Positions 1 to 8,060 of a stretch of DNA of 9,700 nt are shown here, one piece after another. The stretch covers positions 1 through 9,700 of the forward strand of contig DIHK01000005.1 in assembly GCA_002420115.1 (NCBI GenBank), in the 5' to 3' direction. A program made the translations under genes and the position numbers. The notes under the pieces were generated by a model. It was not told where the DNA came from. It did not search any database and was given only the letters and a program-made list of their open reading frames with translations. Numbering within the stretch: position 1 is the first letter of the stretch; each line of letters starts with the position of its first letter. The stretch comes from Nitrospira sp. UBA5698 (lineage in GTDB: Bacteria > Nitrospirota > Nitrospiria > Nitrospirales > Nitrospiraceae).

Positions 1-420
1 GCGCGATTGGTGGGGACGATCGTCGAGTACAATCTGCGGGTCAGTGATCGACGGTCTGCGCGCTACCTCAGTCCAAGCCAAGCCTTGACCTATCTGTATA
101 CGAAGCTGCGGAATAAGTATGGTCCGGACGTCATCGATCCCTTCATCGCGACCGTCACCGTCTTTCCGCCCGGCTCGTTCGTGGAATTGAGCGATGGGAG
201 CTTCGGGTTGGTGATCAAGACCAATAGCCAGGAACGGTTGCGACCGGTCATCATGCTGTATGAACGGAATGCCTCGCACGATCAAGCGGCGATTATTGAT
301 TTAGCGCGAGAACGATCGATCTCCATCGAGAAAAGCTTGGATCCGAAAACGTTACCTGAACGGGTCAAGAATGCGTTGCTGCCCACGCAACTCAATGGGT
401 ATTTGATGACGGAAAAATAA
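1..420 (+). CDS. HD-GYP-type phosphodiesterase/metal-dependent phosphohydrolase, C-terminal end only (5' partial)
   Basis: The frame is open from the left edge, so the true start lies outside the window; the in-frame TTG at 7 is not a credible start. About 139 residues are visible. They match the tail that follows the catalytic core of HD-GYP proteins: a Y-L-S-P-S-Q-A-L helix (the place where family members have an 'SP-x-EAL' segment), then 'DVIDPFIATV', then a small beta module with 'FPPGSFVELSDGSFGLVI' and a closing 'RPVIMLY' strand. The HD and GYP catalytic motifs are upstream and not seen, so activity cannot be judged. HD-GYP enzymes hydrolyse cyclic di-GMP in the cytoplasm. The gene converges on the kinase/HPt operon, and its stop codon lies inside the T-rich tail of that operon's terminator. 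Family assignment is fairly sure; substrate and any N-terminal sensor or receiver domain are unknown. Confidence 0.72.
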   Translation, partial: ARLVGTIVEYNLRVSDRRSARYLSPSQALTYLYTKLRNKYGPDVIDPFIATVTVFPPGSFVELSDGSFGLVIKTNSQERLRPVIMLYERNASHDQAAIIDLARERSISIEKSLDPKTLPERVKNALLPTQLNGYLMTEK

Positions 421-442
421 TGCCCGTAAGGATTCTACGGGC
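413..442 (-). terminator. Intrinsic terminator of the kinase-receiver-HPt operon
   Basis: A perfect 7-bp inverted repeat, GCCCGTA (422-428) and TACGGGC (436-442), encloses a 7-base loop. Read on the minus strand the stem is followed by ATTATTTTT (421-413), a good U-tract. On the plus strand the stem is followed by GAGGTGATCG with no T-run, so the element terminates the minus-strand operon better than the HD-GYP gene. It begins 35 bases after the HPt stop. Its U-tract overlaps the last codon and stop of the convergent HD-GYP gene. Confidence 0.7.
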
Positions 443-477
443 GAGGTGATCGTCCTATTCCGCCAGTCGGGAATGGG

Positions 478-813
478 TCAATCGTAAGCGATCTGGACGT
501 CGTTCAAGTAGGCTTCCAAGGTGTGCAATTGTTCCAGGATGATCGTGGCATCCGCCGATTTGGCGGCTTGCTCGATGGTGGCGGCGAGTTCAGTGACCCG
601 GTCGAATCCATAGCTCCCACCGACGCCTTTCATCCCGTGTGCAACGCTTCGCACCGTCTCGAAATCCTGTCCCGTCATGGCCTGCTGCATCGTGACGATT
701 TCTTTCTTCCGATTCGCCATAAAGCGTGGCATCAGCGGTTCGAAGGAGGAACCGATATGAACAATTTCTGATGGCTTGGTTATTGAGGGTGTGTTCGGTG
801 ACGTGTCCGACAT
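478..813 (-). CDS. Free-standing histidine phosphotransfer (HPt) protein
   Basis: This 111-residue cytoplasmic protein is one HPt four-helix bundle. The active-site helix carries the canonical H-x-M-K-G-x-x-G-x-x-G pattern, with His59 as the phosphorylated residue ('AHGMKGVGGSYG', 58-69). It is followed by the helix 'RVTELAATIEQAA', and the protein ends in a helix around residues 92-110. The first ~15 residues are Ser/Thr/Pro-rich and probably disordered. HPt proteins shuttle phosphoryl groups between receiver aspartates. The start is well fixed: AAAGGAG at 826-820 lies 6 bases before the ATG and overlaps the stop of the upstream response-regulator gene (12-base gap), so the two are probably translationally coupled. 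It is the last gene before the terminator. Neither hybrid kinase upstream has its own HPt domain, so this protein probably serves one or both; that pairing is inference. Confidence 0.9.
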   Translation of the reverse strand: MSDTSPNTPSITKPSEIVHIGSSFEPLMPRFMANRKKEIVTMQQAMTGQDFETVRSVAHGMKGVGGSYGFDRVTELAATIEQAAKSADATIILEQLHTLEAYLNDVQIAYD

Positions 814-825
814 ATGATACTCCTT

Positions 826-1221
826 TCAGGCTGTACGACGATTCGGATCAGTCGACCCAAAGCGTGCGAGTCTACCGAGCAAAATCTCTCGTTTGAACGG
901 TTTTAAAATGTAATCGGATGCTCCAGCCACAATGGCTTTGCAGATGTTGGTTTGGTCGCCGTCGGCGGTCAGCACCACGACCGGCACGCCTTTCCAGCTC
1001 GGCTTTTTTCGAATCAGGGCGAGGAGGTCAAGCCCATGCACGTGCGGGAGTCCCATGTCTAGGAGAATAAGCGCCGGCGGCGGCAGCGCATCAATCTTGA
1101 CCTGTGCCTGCTTGCCGTCGCTTGCATGAATGACGTCGTAGCCTTCTTCTTTCATGATCATTGTGAGGAGCAGCGCGGTGTCTTCTTCATCTTCGACGAG
1201 AAAGAGCGTCGGTTTTTCCAT
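826..1221 (-). CDS. Single-domain response regulator (receiver only)
   Basis: This 131-residue protein is a lone receiver with no output domain. The phosphorylation site is complete: acidic pocket Glu10-Asp11-Glu12, phospho-acceptor Asp55 ('LILLDMGLP'), switch Thr85, aromatic switch Tyr104 and Lys107-Pro108. The loop after the acceptor reads D-M-G-L-P-H-V-H-G, where most receivers have D-x-x-M-P-x-M-D-G, so it is not a typical CheY. The ATG is preceded by AGAGG with a 4-base spacing. It starts 20 bases after the stop of the two-receiver hybrid kinase, and the HPt gene follows after 12 bases. It is the natural terminal acceptor of a kinase > receiver > HPt relay, acting by protein-protein contact, or else a phosphate sink. 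The binding partner (flagellar motor, a diguanylate cyclase or phosphodiesterase, or other) cannot be read from the sequence. Confidence 0.9.
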   Translation of the reverse strand: MEKPTLFLVEDEEDTALLLTMIMKEEGYDVIHASDGKQAQVKIDALPPPALILLDMGLPHVHGLDLLALIRKKPSWKGVPVVVLTADGDQTNICKAIVAGASDYILKPFKREILLGRLARFGSTDPNRRTA

Positions 1222-1241
1222 ACGTCCTCTTCGTGTATGGC

Positions 1242-4200
1242 TTAAGCGGCCTGGTCGTGTTTCTGGCTAGTATAGCCCTCGATGACCTTCAGCAAATCTG
1301 ATTTTTTAATTGGTTTTGGGAGATGAACCGTACAGCCTGCCTCCAGAATTCTCTCCTGCTCGTCAGTCAGTGCTTGGGCGGTGAGGGCGACGATGGGTGT
1401 CTGCAGACGACCTTTCGTCCGTTCCCATTGGCGAATCGTCGCTGTGGCCTGGAGACCATCCATGATCGGCATTTGGATGTCCATGAACACGAGGTCGTAC
1501 GAACCTGTTTGAAACTTCTCGACGGCTTCCAAACCGTTGACGGCTACATCCACGGAGTACGGTAGGTTTTTCAGCAAGAGAATGACAAGATCTCGATTAT
1601 CTTCCAAGTCGTCGACCAACAAGATTCGAAATGACCGAAGCCCCGTCCCATCTCTGGAAGGAGTCTTGTCGGGATGGAGCTGTACCTCGGTTGACTGGGG
1701 CATCATAGCTTCCCTAGCCGCCGACACTAACTTCGTTCGAAACAGTGGTTTGGTAATCTGGTGTGTGATGGGGGTGATCTGCATGCGAGCGCGATGGGAC
1801 TGGTGGCCATCCGAGATGAGGAACAAGACAGGAAGTTTTGCCCAAATTGGCATCGCACGCACCGTCTGGACGAGTTCAATACCATCCATATCCGACATCT
1901 GAGGATCAACAAGCATCAGGTGCACCGGCTGATGATCGTGCTCGGCGATCTGGAGCTGATCTATTGCCAGAGGGCCTGAAGCTGCTTCACTGATGAGTGC
2001 ACCGGCTTCCGACAGGATTTCACGGATGACGAGACGTGTGGGTTGGTGATCATCTACGACGAGGATGCGTATCCCTTGCAAGACAAGGACATCTCGGTCG
2101 GTAGAGTTCGTCTGAGGTGGCTCGATCGATACGGGGGCCGTAAACGTAAAGGTGGTATCAGTTCCAGGAGTACTGGTGACGGAGATTTCACCGCCCATGA
2201 GATCCACCAGCCGTTTGCAGATGCTGAGGCCGAGCCCCGTGCCACCGAATTTTCGGGACGTGGACACATCGAGTTGGGCGAAGCTGTTGAAAATGGATCC
2301 CATCTTATCGGCCGGGATGCCGATGCCAGTGTCTGAGACAGAAAACCGGATTGCCGCCGATTTGGTCCGTTCGACTTGAACCAGAACGTGCCCCACTTGC
2401 GTAAATTTTATCGCATTGCTGACCAGATTCACGAGGATCTGGCGGAGCCTGGTCGGATCTCCGATGACCATCTCGGGGACATCAGGGCGTATCCGTACGA
2501 CAAAGTCGAGCTCCTTAGCCTGGGCACTCACGGCCATCATTTCGCCCATCTGCTCCAGAAGAGTGTGTAAGTTAAGGGGGACTTGTTCCAGCTCTAAATG
2601 TCCCGCTTCGATTTTGGAAATATCAAGAATGTTGTTGATCAGACCTAGCAAGTGATCGCTGGCTCGCTTGAGGCGCTGGATATAGTCGTCCTGTTCAGGT
2701 GTCAGGGTGGTTTCAGCGAGCAACTGCGCCATGCCGACGATTGAGTTCATCGGCGTTCTGATCTCATGGCTCATTGATGCCAGAAAAACGCTTTTCGCCT
2801 CGGTCGCCTGCCGCACCTCGGCATTCGCCATTTCGAGCTCAAAATTAATATGTTCTAGTTGGGTAGCCGATAGTTCGAGTTCCGCTTCGGCGGCTTTACG
2901 ATCTGTAATGTCACGGAGGACCCCGATGAAGGCGCGACGGCCGCTCAGGGACATCTCGTTGACGGCCAAGTCGAGGGGGAACGTCGTCCCATCTTTCCGC
3001 CTGCCGACCACTTCGCGTCCGATCCCGATGATTTTGCGAAGACCGCTTTGCTTGTAATTATCAAGATAGCCGTCATGTTCGGATCGGAACGGCTCCGGCA
3101 TGAGTAGTTTGACGTTCTGTCCGATGGCTTCGGCGGATGTGTAGCCGAACATGCTCTCGGCCGCCGGGTTGAACGATTCGATGATGCCGCGGTCGTTGAT
3201 CGTCACGATGCCGTCGACCGTATTAGTGACGATGGCCTGCAGACGCGTCTCTTGCTCCTGCCGCGCAACTTCCGCCTCCTTCTGAGCGGTGATGTCGGTC
3301 GCGAACTTGACGATTTTATAGACCGTCCCTGCTGCGTTGAGCGTCGGGTTATAGGAGGCGTGAAGCCAGATCAGTTTCCCGCTCTTGGTCATGCGCTGGT
3401 ACGTGCCGGTCTGGTGTTCACCTCGGGTGATGTTCTGCCAAAAGGCTGCGTAGTTGCTGCTCTCGACAGAGGCCGGATCACACAAGATCTGATGGTGGCT
3501 GCCGATCAGCTCTTCTTTGGTGTACCCGCTCAATCTCAGGAAATTCTCATTGGCGCTGAGGATCGTGCCGTCCATGTTGAACTCAATGATGGCGTAGGTT
3601 CGATCGATGGCCGTCATCGTATATTTCGCTTGGAGCACGTCCACGAGGCTGGCTTCGATCTGCTCAGCCATGTGATTGAAGGCCTGGGCCAGCTGTCCGA
3701 TCTCATCCTTTGTGTCGAGGTTAGCCCGGGCCTGAAGATTGCCGGACCCCATTGCAGTTGCCGCCGTGACGACATGGTTCAGCCCGCGTGAGATCGTCCG
3801 GGAAAGGCCCCATCCTACAAGCAGCCCGCAGGCGAATCCCCCGACTGTAATCAGGAGCGCATGGCGGATGAGGTTCGACACCAATATCGTACTGACGGTA
3901 TGTTCGTCCGCGGCCTGGTCCTTGTTCAGCTCGATGAGCCGTTGAATCGCCACGGTGAACGCCGCCAGCCTCACCGCCCCTTCGCCTCGCTGGAGGTCGG
4001 CCGCAGCATCTTTACTGTAGAGCGTACTCAGCTGGAGGACTTTCGCTCGTGTGGCTTGAACATCGTGCCACCGTGTTCCGATGTCCTCGTAGAGCGCTTG
4101 TTCTTGTGGTGATGAGATATACGGTACATAGCCGTTCAGGAGCTCCTGGAACGCCTTGTCTAACGCGGCAATCTCCTGTTCTTGTGTCACCATCATGGCC

Positions 4201-4436
4201 GTTCCATAGGTCAGAATATGCCAGGCGACCGCTGTCTGCATTTTGAAGCTGTTGGCGCGTAGGTCGTCGAGGAGATGGGTCGGGAGGACGTGCTCCTCGT
4301 ACAGCCTGTCGGCACGCTCGTTGATCTGCCTGATGCTGTGAATGGAGAGGGCGCCCATCCCGATCAACAGGAGTTCCATGACGGCAAGCCCCACTGCCAG
4401 TTTGGTCAGGAGGCTTAGATCTCGAAGCTGCTTCAT
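1242..4436 (-). CDS. Membrane hybrid histidine kinase: 4HB-HAMP-PAS-PAS(FixL-like)-HisKA-HATPase-REC-REC
   Basis: About 1064 residues from the preferred ATG. In order: TM1 (~11-33), a helical periplasmic segment resembling the four-helix-bundle sensors of chemoreceptors (~34-190), TM2 (~191-212), HAMP (~207-260), PAS1 (~276-385), PAS2 (~395-515), a coiled coil, HisKA with H-box 'SHEIRTP' (His557), and HATPase with Asn670/Asn674, 'SDTGIGIP' (701-708) and 'GGTGLGLSI' (731-739). Two receivers follow: REC1 with Asp795/Asp796, Asp844, Ser875, Lys896, and REC2 with Asp942/Asp943, Asp986, Thr1019, Lys1041. Both receivers look competent. PAS1 ('WLHASYNP…KFATDIT') resembles PAS domains of soluble chemoreceptors. 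PAS2 is FixL-like, with His454 and Arg474 at the haem-ligand and distal-arginine positions. Start: the longest frame opens with GTG at 4451 with no ribosome site, whereas the ATG at 4436 has TGAGGAG just upstream, so I prefer it. No HPt domain is present; the free HPt gene two positions downstream probably supplies it. Kinase identity is certain; the signal is inferred. Confidence 0.93.
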   Translation of the reverse strand: MKQLRDLSLLTKLAVGLAVMELLLIGMGALSIHSIRQINERADRLYEEHVLPTHLLDDLRANSFKMQTAVAWHILTYGTAMMVTQEQEIAALDKAFQELLNGYVPYISSPQEQALYEDIGTRWHDVQATRAKVLQLSTLYSKDAAADLQRGEGAVRLAAFTVAIQRLIELNKDQAADEHTVSTILVSNLIRHALLITVGGFACGLLVGWGLSRTISRGLNHVVTAATAMGSGNLQARANLDTKDEIGQLAQAFNHMAEQIEASLVDVLQAKYTMTAIDRTYAIIEFNMDGTILSANENFLRLSGYTKEELIGSHHQILCDPASVESSNYAAFWQNITRGEHQTGTYQRMTKSGKLIWLHASYNPTLNAAGTVYKIVKFATDITAQKEAEVARQEQETRLQAIVTNTVDGIVTINDRGIIESFNPAAESMFGYTSAEAIGQNVKLLMPEPFRSEHDGYLDNYKQSGLRKIIGIGREVVGRRKDGTTFPLDLAVNEMSLSGRRAFIGVLRDITDRKAAEAELELSATQLEHINFELEMANAEVRQATEAKSVFLASMSHEIRTPMNSIVGMAQLLAETTLTPEQDDYIQRLKRASDHLLGLINNILDISKIEAGHLELEQVPLNLHTLLEQMGEMMAVSAQAKELDFVVRIRPDVPEMVIGDPTRLRQILVNLVSNAIKFTQVGHVLVQVERTKSAAIRFSVSDTGIGIPADKMGSIFNSFAQLDVSTSRKFGGTGLGLSICKRLVDLMGGEISVTSTPGTDTTFTFTAPVSIEPPQTNSTDRDVLVLQGIRILVVDDHQPTRLVIREILSEAGALISEAASGPLAIDQLQIAEHDHQPVHLMLVDPQMSDMDGIELVQTVRAMPIWAKLPVLFLISDGHQSHRARMQITPITHQITKPLFRTKLVSAAREAMMPQSTEVQLHPDKTPSRDGTGLRSFRILLVDDLEDNRDLVILLLKNLPYSVDVAVNGLEAVEKFQTGSYDLVFMDIQMPIMDGLQATATIRQWERTKGRLQTPIVALTAQALTDEQERILEAGCTVHLPKPIKKSDLLKVIEGYTSQKHDQAA

Positions 4437-4517
4437 GCGCTCCTCAGTCACACGAGAGGGATGTTCGTTCGTCGCTCATCACTAACCACTGGGCACTCGA
4501 CGATCTCCGTACAAGGC
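4437..4517 (-). other. Intra-operon spacer between the two hybrid kinase genes
   Basis: There are 81 bases between the stop of the first kinase gene and the preferred ATG of the second (66 to the alternative GTG). I see no terminator hairpin with a T-run and no convincing -35/-10 pair, so read-through is expected. The segment GTGGTTAGTGATGAGCGACG (minus strand) has the GTGA/GAGCG flavour of the repeat family seen around 9229-9244 and may be a decayed relative. The last bases contain TGAGGAG, the probable ribosome-binding site of the second kinase. Confidence 0.4.
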
Positions 4518-7500
4518 TTACGCGGCTTGTTCGGTACGAGGCGCGGCATAGTCCGAGATCGCTTTGAGCAGCGCCTGCTTTTTAATCGGCTTCGTCAGAT
4601 GTGCCGTGCAGCCCGCATCTAGACTTTTCTTTGCCTCTTCCTCAAGGGCATGGGCGGTCAGCGCAAGGATCGGAGTGGGAGAACGGTGCTGTGTCCGTTC
4701 CCATTGACGAATCGCGCTGGTGGCCTGCAGCCCGTCCATAACGGGCATTTGCATATCCATGAGCACGAGGTCATATGCTCGCGTTTGAAATTTCTCTAGT
4801 GCAACTTGGCCATTCTCTGCCCATTCCACGCTATAGTAGCTGCCTTGGAGGTATTGCGCCACGATTACGCGATTATCCTCGAGATCGTCCACGACTAAAA
4901 TCCTGAGCGGTCGTGCCGGTGATGTCGAGACCGGCTCCACCCGTGGTTGAATGGGTCTGTTCGGTAGGGAAGGCTCGGTTTCGACCACACGTGGCAACTG
5001 GACGGTGAATTCAAACGTCGAGCCCACTCCCGGCGTGCTGGTCACTGCGAGATGGCCGTTCATCATGTTGACGAGGTGCTGGGAGATGGACAGCCCAAGG
5101 CCTGTGCCGCCGAACTTTCGCGTGGTGGTCGCGTCCCCCTGTGTGAATCTCTCAAAGATGAGTGAGAGCCGGTCTGGAGGAATGCCGATGCCGGTGTCCG
5201 AGACTGCAAATCGCATGCGGTCATCAGTGATCACCTCGACCGTCACCACGACCTGTCCCTGCTCCGTGAACTTGATGGCATTCCCGACAAGATTCATCAG
5301 CACTTGTCGCAGGCGTGTCGGATCGCCGATGACGGTGGAAGGGACATCGGACTGTATTTTCATATCCAGCACGAGCTGCTTGGTCTTGGCAGTCACCGTC
5401 AGCAGATCGTGTACTGTAACCATCAGCTCACGGGGGTTGAAGGGAATCTGTTCCAACTGCAGCTCGCCGGCCTCGATCTTTGAAAGGTCCAGGATGGCGT
5501 TGAGCAGGCTCAAGAGATGGTCGGCGGCTCGATCGAATCGTTGCACATAGTCTGCCTGGCACTGACCAAGGGAAGTCTCTCGAAGCAAGCCAGCCATCCC
5601 GACAATAACGTTCAATGGTGTGCGGATCTCATGACTCATGGCGGCCAGGAAGGCACTTTTGGCCTCGGTGGCGGCCAGGGCCCGCTTATGTGCGACTGAG
5701 AGGGCCTGGTTCTGCTGATTCATGGTCTGTGCCGCTTGTTCCAGTTGCCTGGCGATGGTATTGCGGTCAGTCATATCCAGATGGGTACCGACCATCCGTA
5801 AGGGTTCCCCGTTCTGGCCTCGAACGATTATGCCCCTGGACAAGATGTCCACCCAGTGTCCGTCCTTGTGACGCATCTGGAATTCGGTCTTAAACCCATC
5901 TGCTGTTCCGGAAAGACAGTCATGGATGAGGGCCATCGTCCGTACTCGGCCGCCTTCGTCTACTAACCGCTCCCAGGTTGCAAAGCTGTTGTCGAGTTCA
6001 TCGTCCCCATAGCCGAGCATGGCTTTCCATTGTGGCGACAGGTACGTCTCCTGGGTCTGAATATTCCAGTCCCACAGACCATCCAAGGCGGCTTGCATGG
6101 CTAAGGCAAAACGCTCTTCCGACTCGCGTAACCGCGTTTCTGTGGCAAGCTGTTCAGAGATATCTTCATAGATCCCAAGTACACCAATGACCTGGTCGGT
6201 GTGGTCTTTAAGCGGAACCTTCGAGGTCCGTAACCAGGCGATGTGGCCGGATGGAGTGGTTTGCGGCTCTTCGAAGGCGATCCGCGATCTCTCAGATTCG
6301 ATGACATTCGCGTCATCAGATTGATATCGCTCAGCCTCATTTGCCCAGACCAGGTCATAGTCGGTCTTGCCCAACAGCTCGCTGGGATCGTTCTTCCCGG
6401 CATCCCGTGCGAAGCTGGGGTTACACCCCAGGTAGTGTGATGAGCGATCCTTCCAAAACACCCGCACAGGGACGTTGTCGATCACGGACTGTAAGAGACT
6501 ACTTTTCTCGGCCAGCTCTTGGGTACGCTCGTCGACCTGTCTTCGTATGCGAACGGTCGTGCCGGTAATCAGCAGCAGCGTGGCGCCCAAGAGTCCGTCG
6601 GTGACGATGCCCCCCACCAGAAAGCTCCAGCTCTTGAGATTGTCATGGGAGGCGGAGAAACGTGGTGAGGGTCGGAAGTGCAGCTCGTATTCCCTGCTCC
6701 CGAAGTGCAACGTGTCGGTACGTTGCATTGCGGCGGGGTGTGACGGCTGCTCTTCGTAGATGGTCCGTCCCGTTTGAACGTCGCCGAGCGTGATCTCTAG
6801 ATCAGCGTCCTTCGGACGGGACTGCGCCATGAAATCGCCGACGCGCAGGACGGTCAGGACGAATCCTGGTGCATTGGCACCGGTTTGGATACGGCGAATC
6901 AGTAAAATACCCTGTTGAGTCTCTTGCTCCTGGACCAGGGTCACAGGTTCTGTCGCGATGGAGCCCTCGGCTTGTTGCGCCCGCAGGACTGCCGCTTTCC
7001 GGGCAGGGTTCGAGCCCAGATCAAATCCCAGGGCTTTCCGGTTGCCGGCGAGCGGCTCAATATAGGCTATTGGGTAGTAGATGGGACGGTCCGGTACGGG
7101 AACCATTGCCCCGGTCTCGTTACGCTGGGTGATGAGATATTCCGGAACCGATTGTTTCTGGGACGCCTCGAACATCGCGCGTCGGCTTGACGGGATTTCC
7201 GGTACCCACTCGATGGCTTGCAGCATGGGAAAACGATTCAATGCGGGCTGCACGAGCTCTCGAAAGGCGTCACGGCTGACGGATTCTTGCTGAGCCGAGG
7301 AGAGGGCCATATCGAGTTGTTCTAGGATGAACTCCTGTTCATCCAAGTGATCCTGGATCGTCGCTGTGACGCGATCGGCTTGGAAGTGAAATGACTGCGA
7401 CATTTTCGACGACTCGATCTGATGGACGCTGACATAGGCCAACCCGACGAGTATCAGCACTGCGGCCATGATGGATGAGACGATCAACCGGCGGTCTTTC

Positions 7501-8060
7501 CACACCGCGTCAGGAGTGCCGAACAGCGCCAGCATGATCGGAAAGATCGATACCATGCCCAATGTGTCGCCGAGTTCCCATGTCATCCACGCCATGGGGG
7601 CCTGATCCCGTGGGATGACTCCCAACAGGGCCAGGCTTCCCACGGACAGTGATGCGCTGACAAGGCAGATGCATGGAGCGGCTAAGAGATACCCGCCGAT
7701 GTGCTCGATGGTCGCAAGACCCGTCTGAGGCCCGATGGTGCGGTGTAACACAGCTCGTCCGATCCACGCCTGCAGGGCAGAGGCCATGGCGATACAGAGG
7801 GCAGCCATAGCGGATGAAATCTGTAGGGGAGCGGTCGTGACCAAGAAGTTGAGCGTGAAGGAGCCCAGCACGATCCATGGAAGTGTCGGGGCTCCCCAGA
7901 GATAGGTTGCGGCGATGGCTAGACCGGCAGGTGGAAAGATTCCCGAGGCGTGCCCCGGTTGAATGGTCAACATGAGCCCGAGTTTGCCCAGGACGACATA
8001 GGCTGCGGCCAGCATCGCACCAGAGCTGATGCCGAACGAGGGTGTGGCCTGTTCGTTCAT
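4518..8060 (-). CDS. Membrane hybrid histidine kinase: MASE1-CHASE-PAS-PAS-HisKA-HATPase-REC
   Basis: About 1180 residues from the preferred ATG at 8060. In order: a MASE1 multi-spanning membrane sensor (~13-213, roughly seven helices, with the typical 'IFPPAGLAIAATYLWG' segment); a periplasmic CHASE domain (~215-455, 'LEQLDMALSSAQ…', 'YYPIAYIEPL…GFDLGSNPARKAA'); a further TM (~481-501); PAS1 (~520-635) and PAS2 (~645-766); a coiled coil; HisKA with 'SHEIRTP' (His809); HATPase with Asn923/Asn927, 'SDTGIGIP' (954-961) and 'GGTGLGLSI' (984-992). The single receiver (~1052-1172) has Asp1058/Asp1059, Asp1102, Thr1135 and Lys1157. CHASE domains bind small extracellular ligands; the ligand here is unknown. 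Start: the frame stays open to an ATG at 8375, but the extra 105 residues are Arg/Ser/Pro-rich, show no domain and would overlap the 5' region of divergent cheR. The ATG at 8060 sits 12 codons before the first MASE1 helix. No start in this stretch has a good ribosome site, so the start remains uncertain. It is first in the four-gene operon. Confidence 0.92.
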   Translation of the reverse strand: MNEQATPSFGISSGAMLAAAYVVLGKLGLMLTIQPGHASGIFPPAGLAIAATYLWGAPTLPWIVLGSFTLNFLVTTAPLQISSAMAALCIAMASALQAWIGRAVLHRTIGPQTGLATIEHIGGYLLAAPCICLVSASLSVGSLALLGVIPRDQAPMAWMTWELGDTLGMVSIFPIMLALFGTPDAVWKDRRLIVSSIMAAVLILVGLAYVSVHQIESSKMSQSFHFQADRVTATIQDHLDEQEFILEQLDMALSSAQQESVSRDAFRELVQPALNRFPMLQAIEWVPEIPSSRRAMFEASQKQSVPEYLITQRNETGAMVPVPDRPIYYPIAYIEPLAGNRKALGFDLGSNPARKAAVLRAQQAEGSIATEPVTLVQEQETQQGILLIRRIQTGANAPGFVLTVLRVGDFMAQSRPKDADLEITLGDVQTGRTIYEEQPSHPAAMQRTDTLHFGSREYELHFRPSPRFSASHDNLKSWSFLVGGIVTDGLLGATLLLITGTTVRIRRQVDERTQELAEKSSLLQSVIDNVPVRVFWKDRSSHYLGCNPSFARDAGKNDPSELLGKTDYDLVWANEAERYQSDDANVIESERSRIAFEEPQTTPSGHIAWLRTSKVPLKDHTDQVIGVLGIYEDISEQLATETRLRESEERFALAMQAALDGLWDWNIQTQETYLSPQWKAMLGYGDDELDNSFATWERLVDEGGRVRTMALIHDCLSGTADGFKTEFQMRHKDGHWVDILSRGIIVRGQNGEPLRMVGTHLDMTDRNTIARQLEQAAQTMNQQNQALSVAHKRALAATEAKSAFLAAMSHEIRTPLNVIVGMAGLLRETSLGQCQADYVQRFDRAADHLLSLLNAILDLSKIEAGELQLEQIPFNPRELMVTVHDLLTVTAKTKQLVLDMKIQSDVPSTVIGDPTRLRQVLMNLVGNAIKFTEQGQVVVTVEVITDDRMRFAVSDTGIGIPPDRLSLIFERFTQGDATTTRKFGGTGLGLSISQHLVNMMNGHLAVTSTPGVGSTFEFTVQLPRVVETEPSLPNRPIQPRVEPVSTSPARPLRILVVDDLEDNRVIVAQYLQGSYYSVEWAENGQVALEKFQTRAYDLVLMDMQMPVMDGLQATSAIRQWERTQHRSPTPILALTAHALEEEAKKSLDAGCTAHLTKPIKKQALLKAISDYAAPRTEQAA

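Noticed and set aside
4437..4451. GTG at 4451 as start of the second kinase
   Set aside because: No ribosome-binding site precedes it, while the downstream ATG at 4436 has TGAGGAG immediately upstream; the difference is only five residues and is not certain.
4951..5550. 199-residue plus-strand open frame (and similar long frames at 3252-3791 and 2043-2336)
   Set aside because: They are antisense shadows of the two histidine kinase genes, within the HATPase, receiver and PAS coding regions; the translations are Arg/Ser-rich with no motifs.
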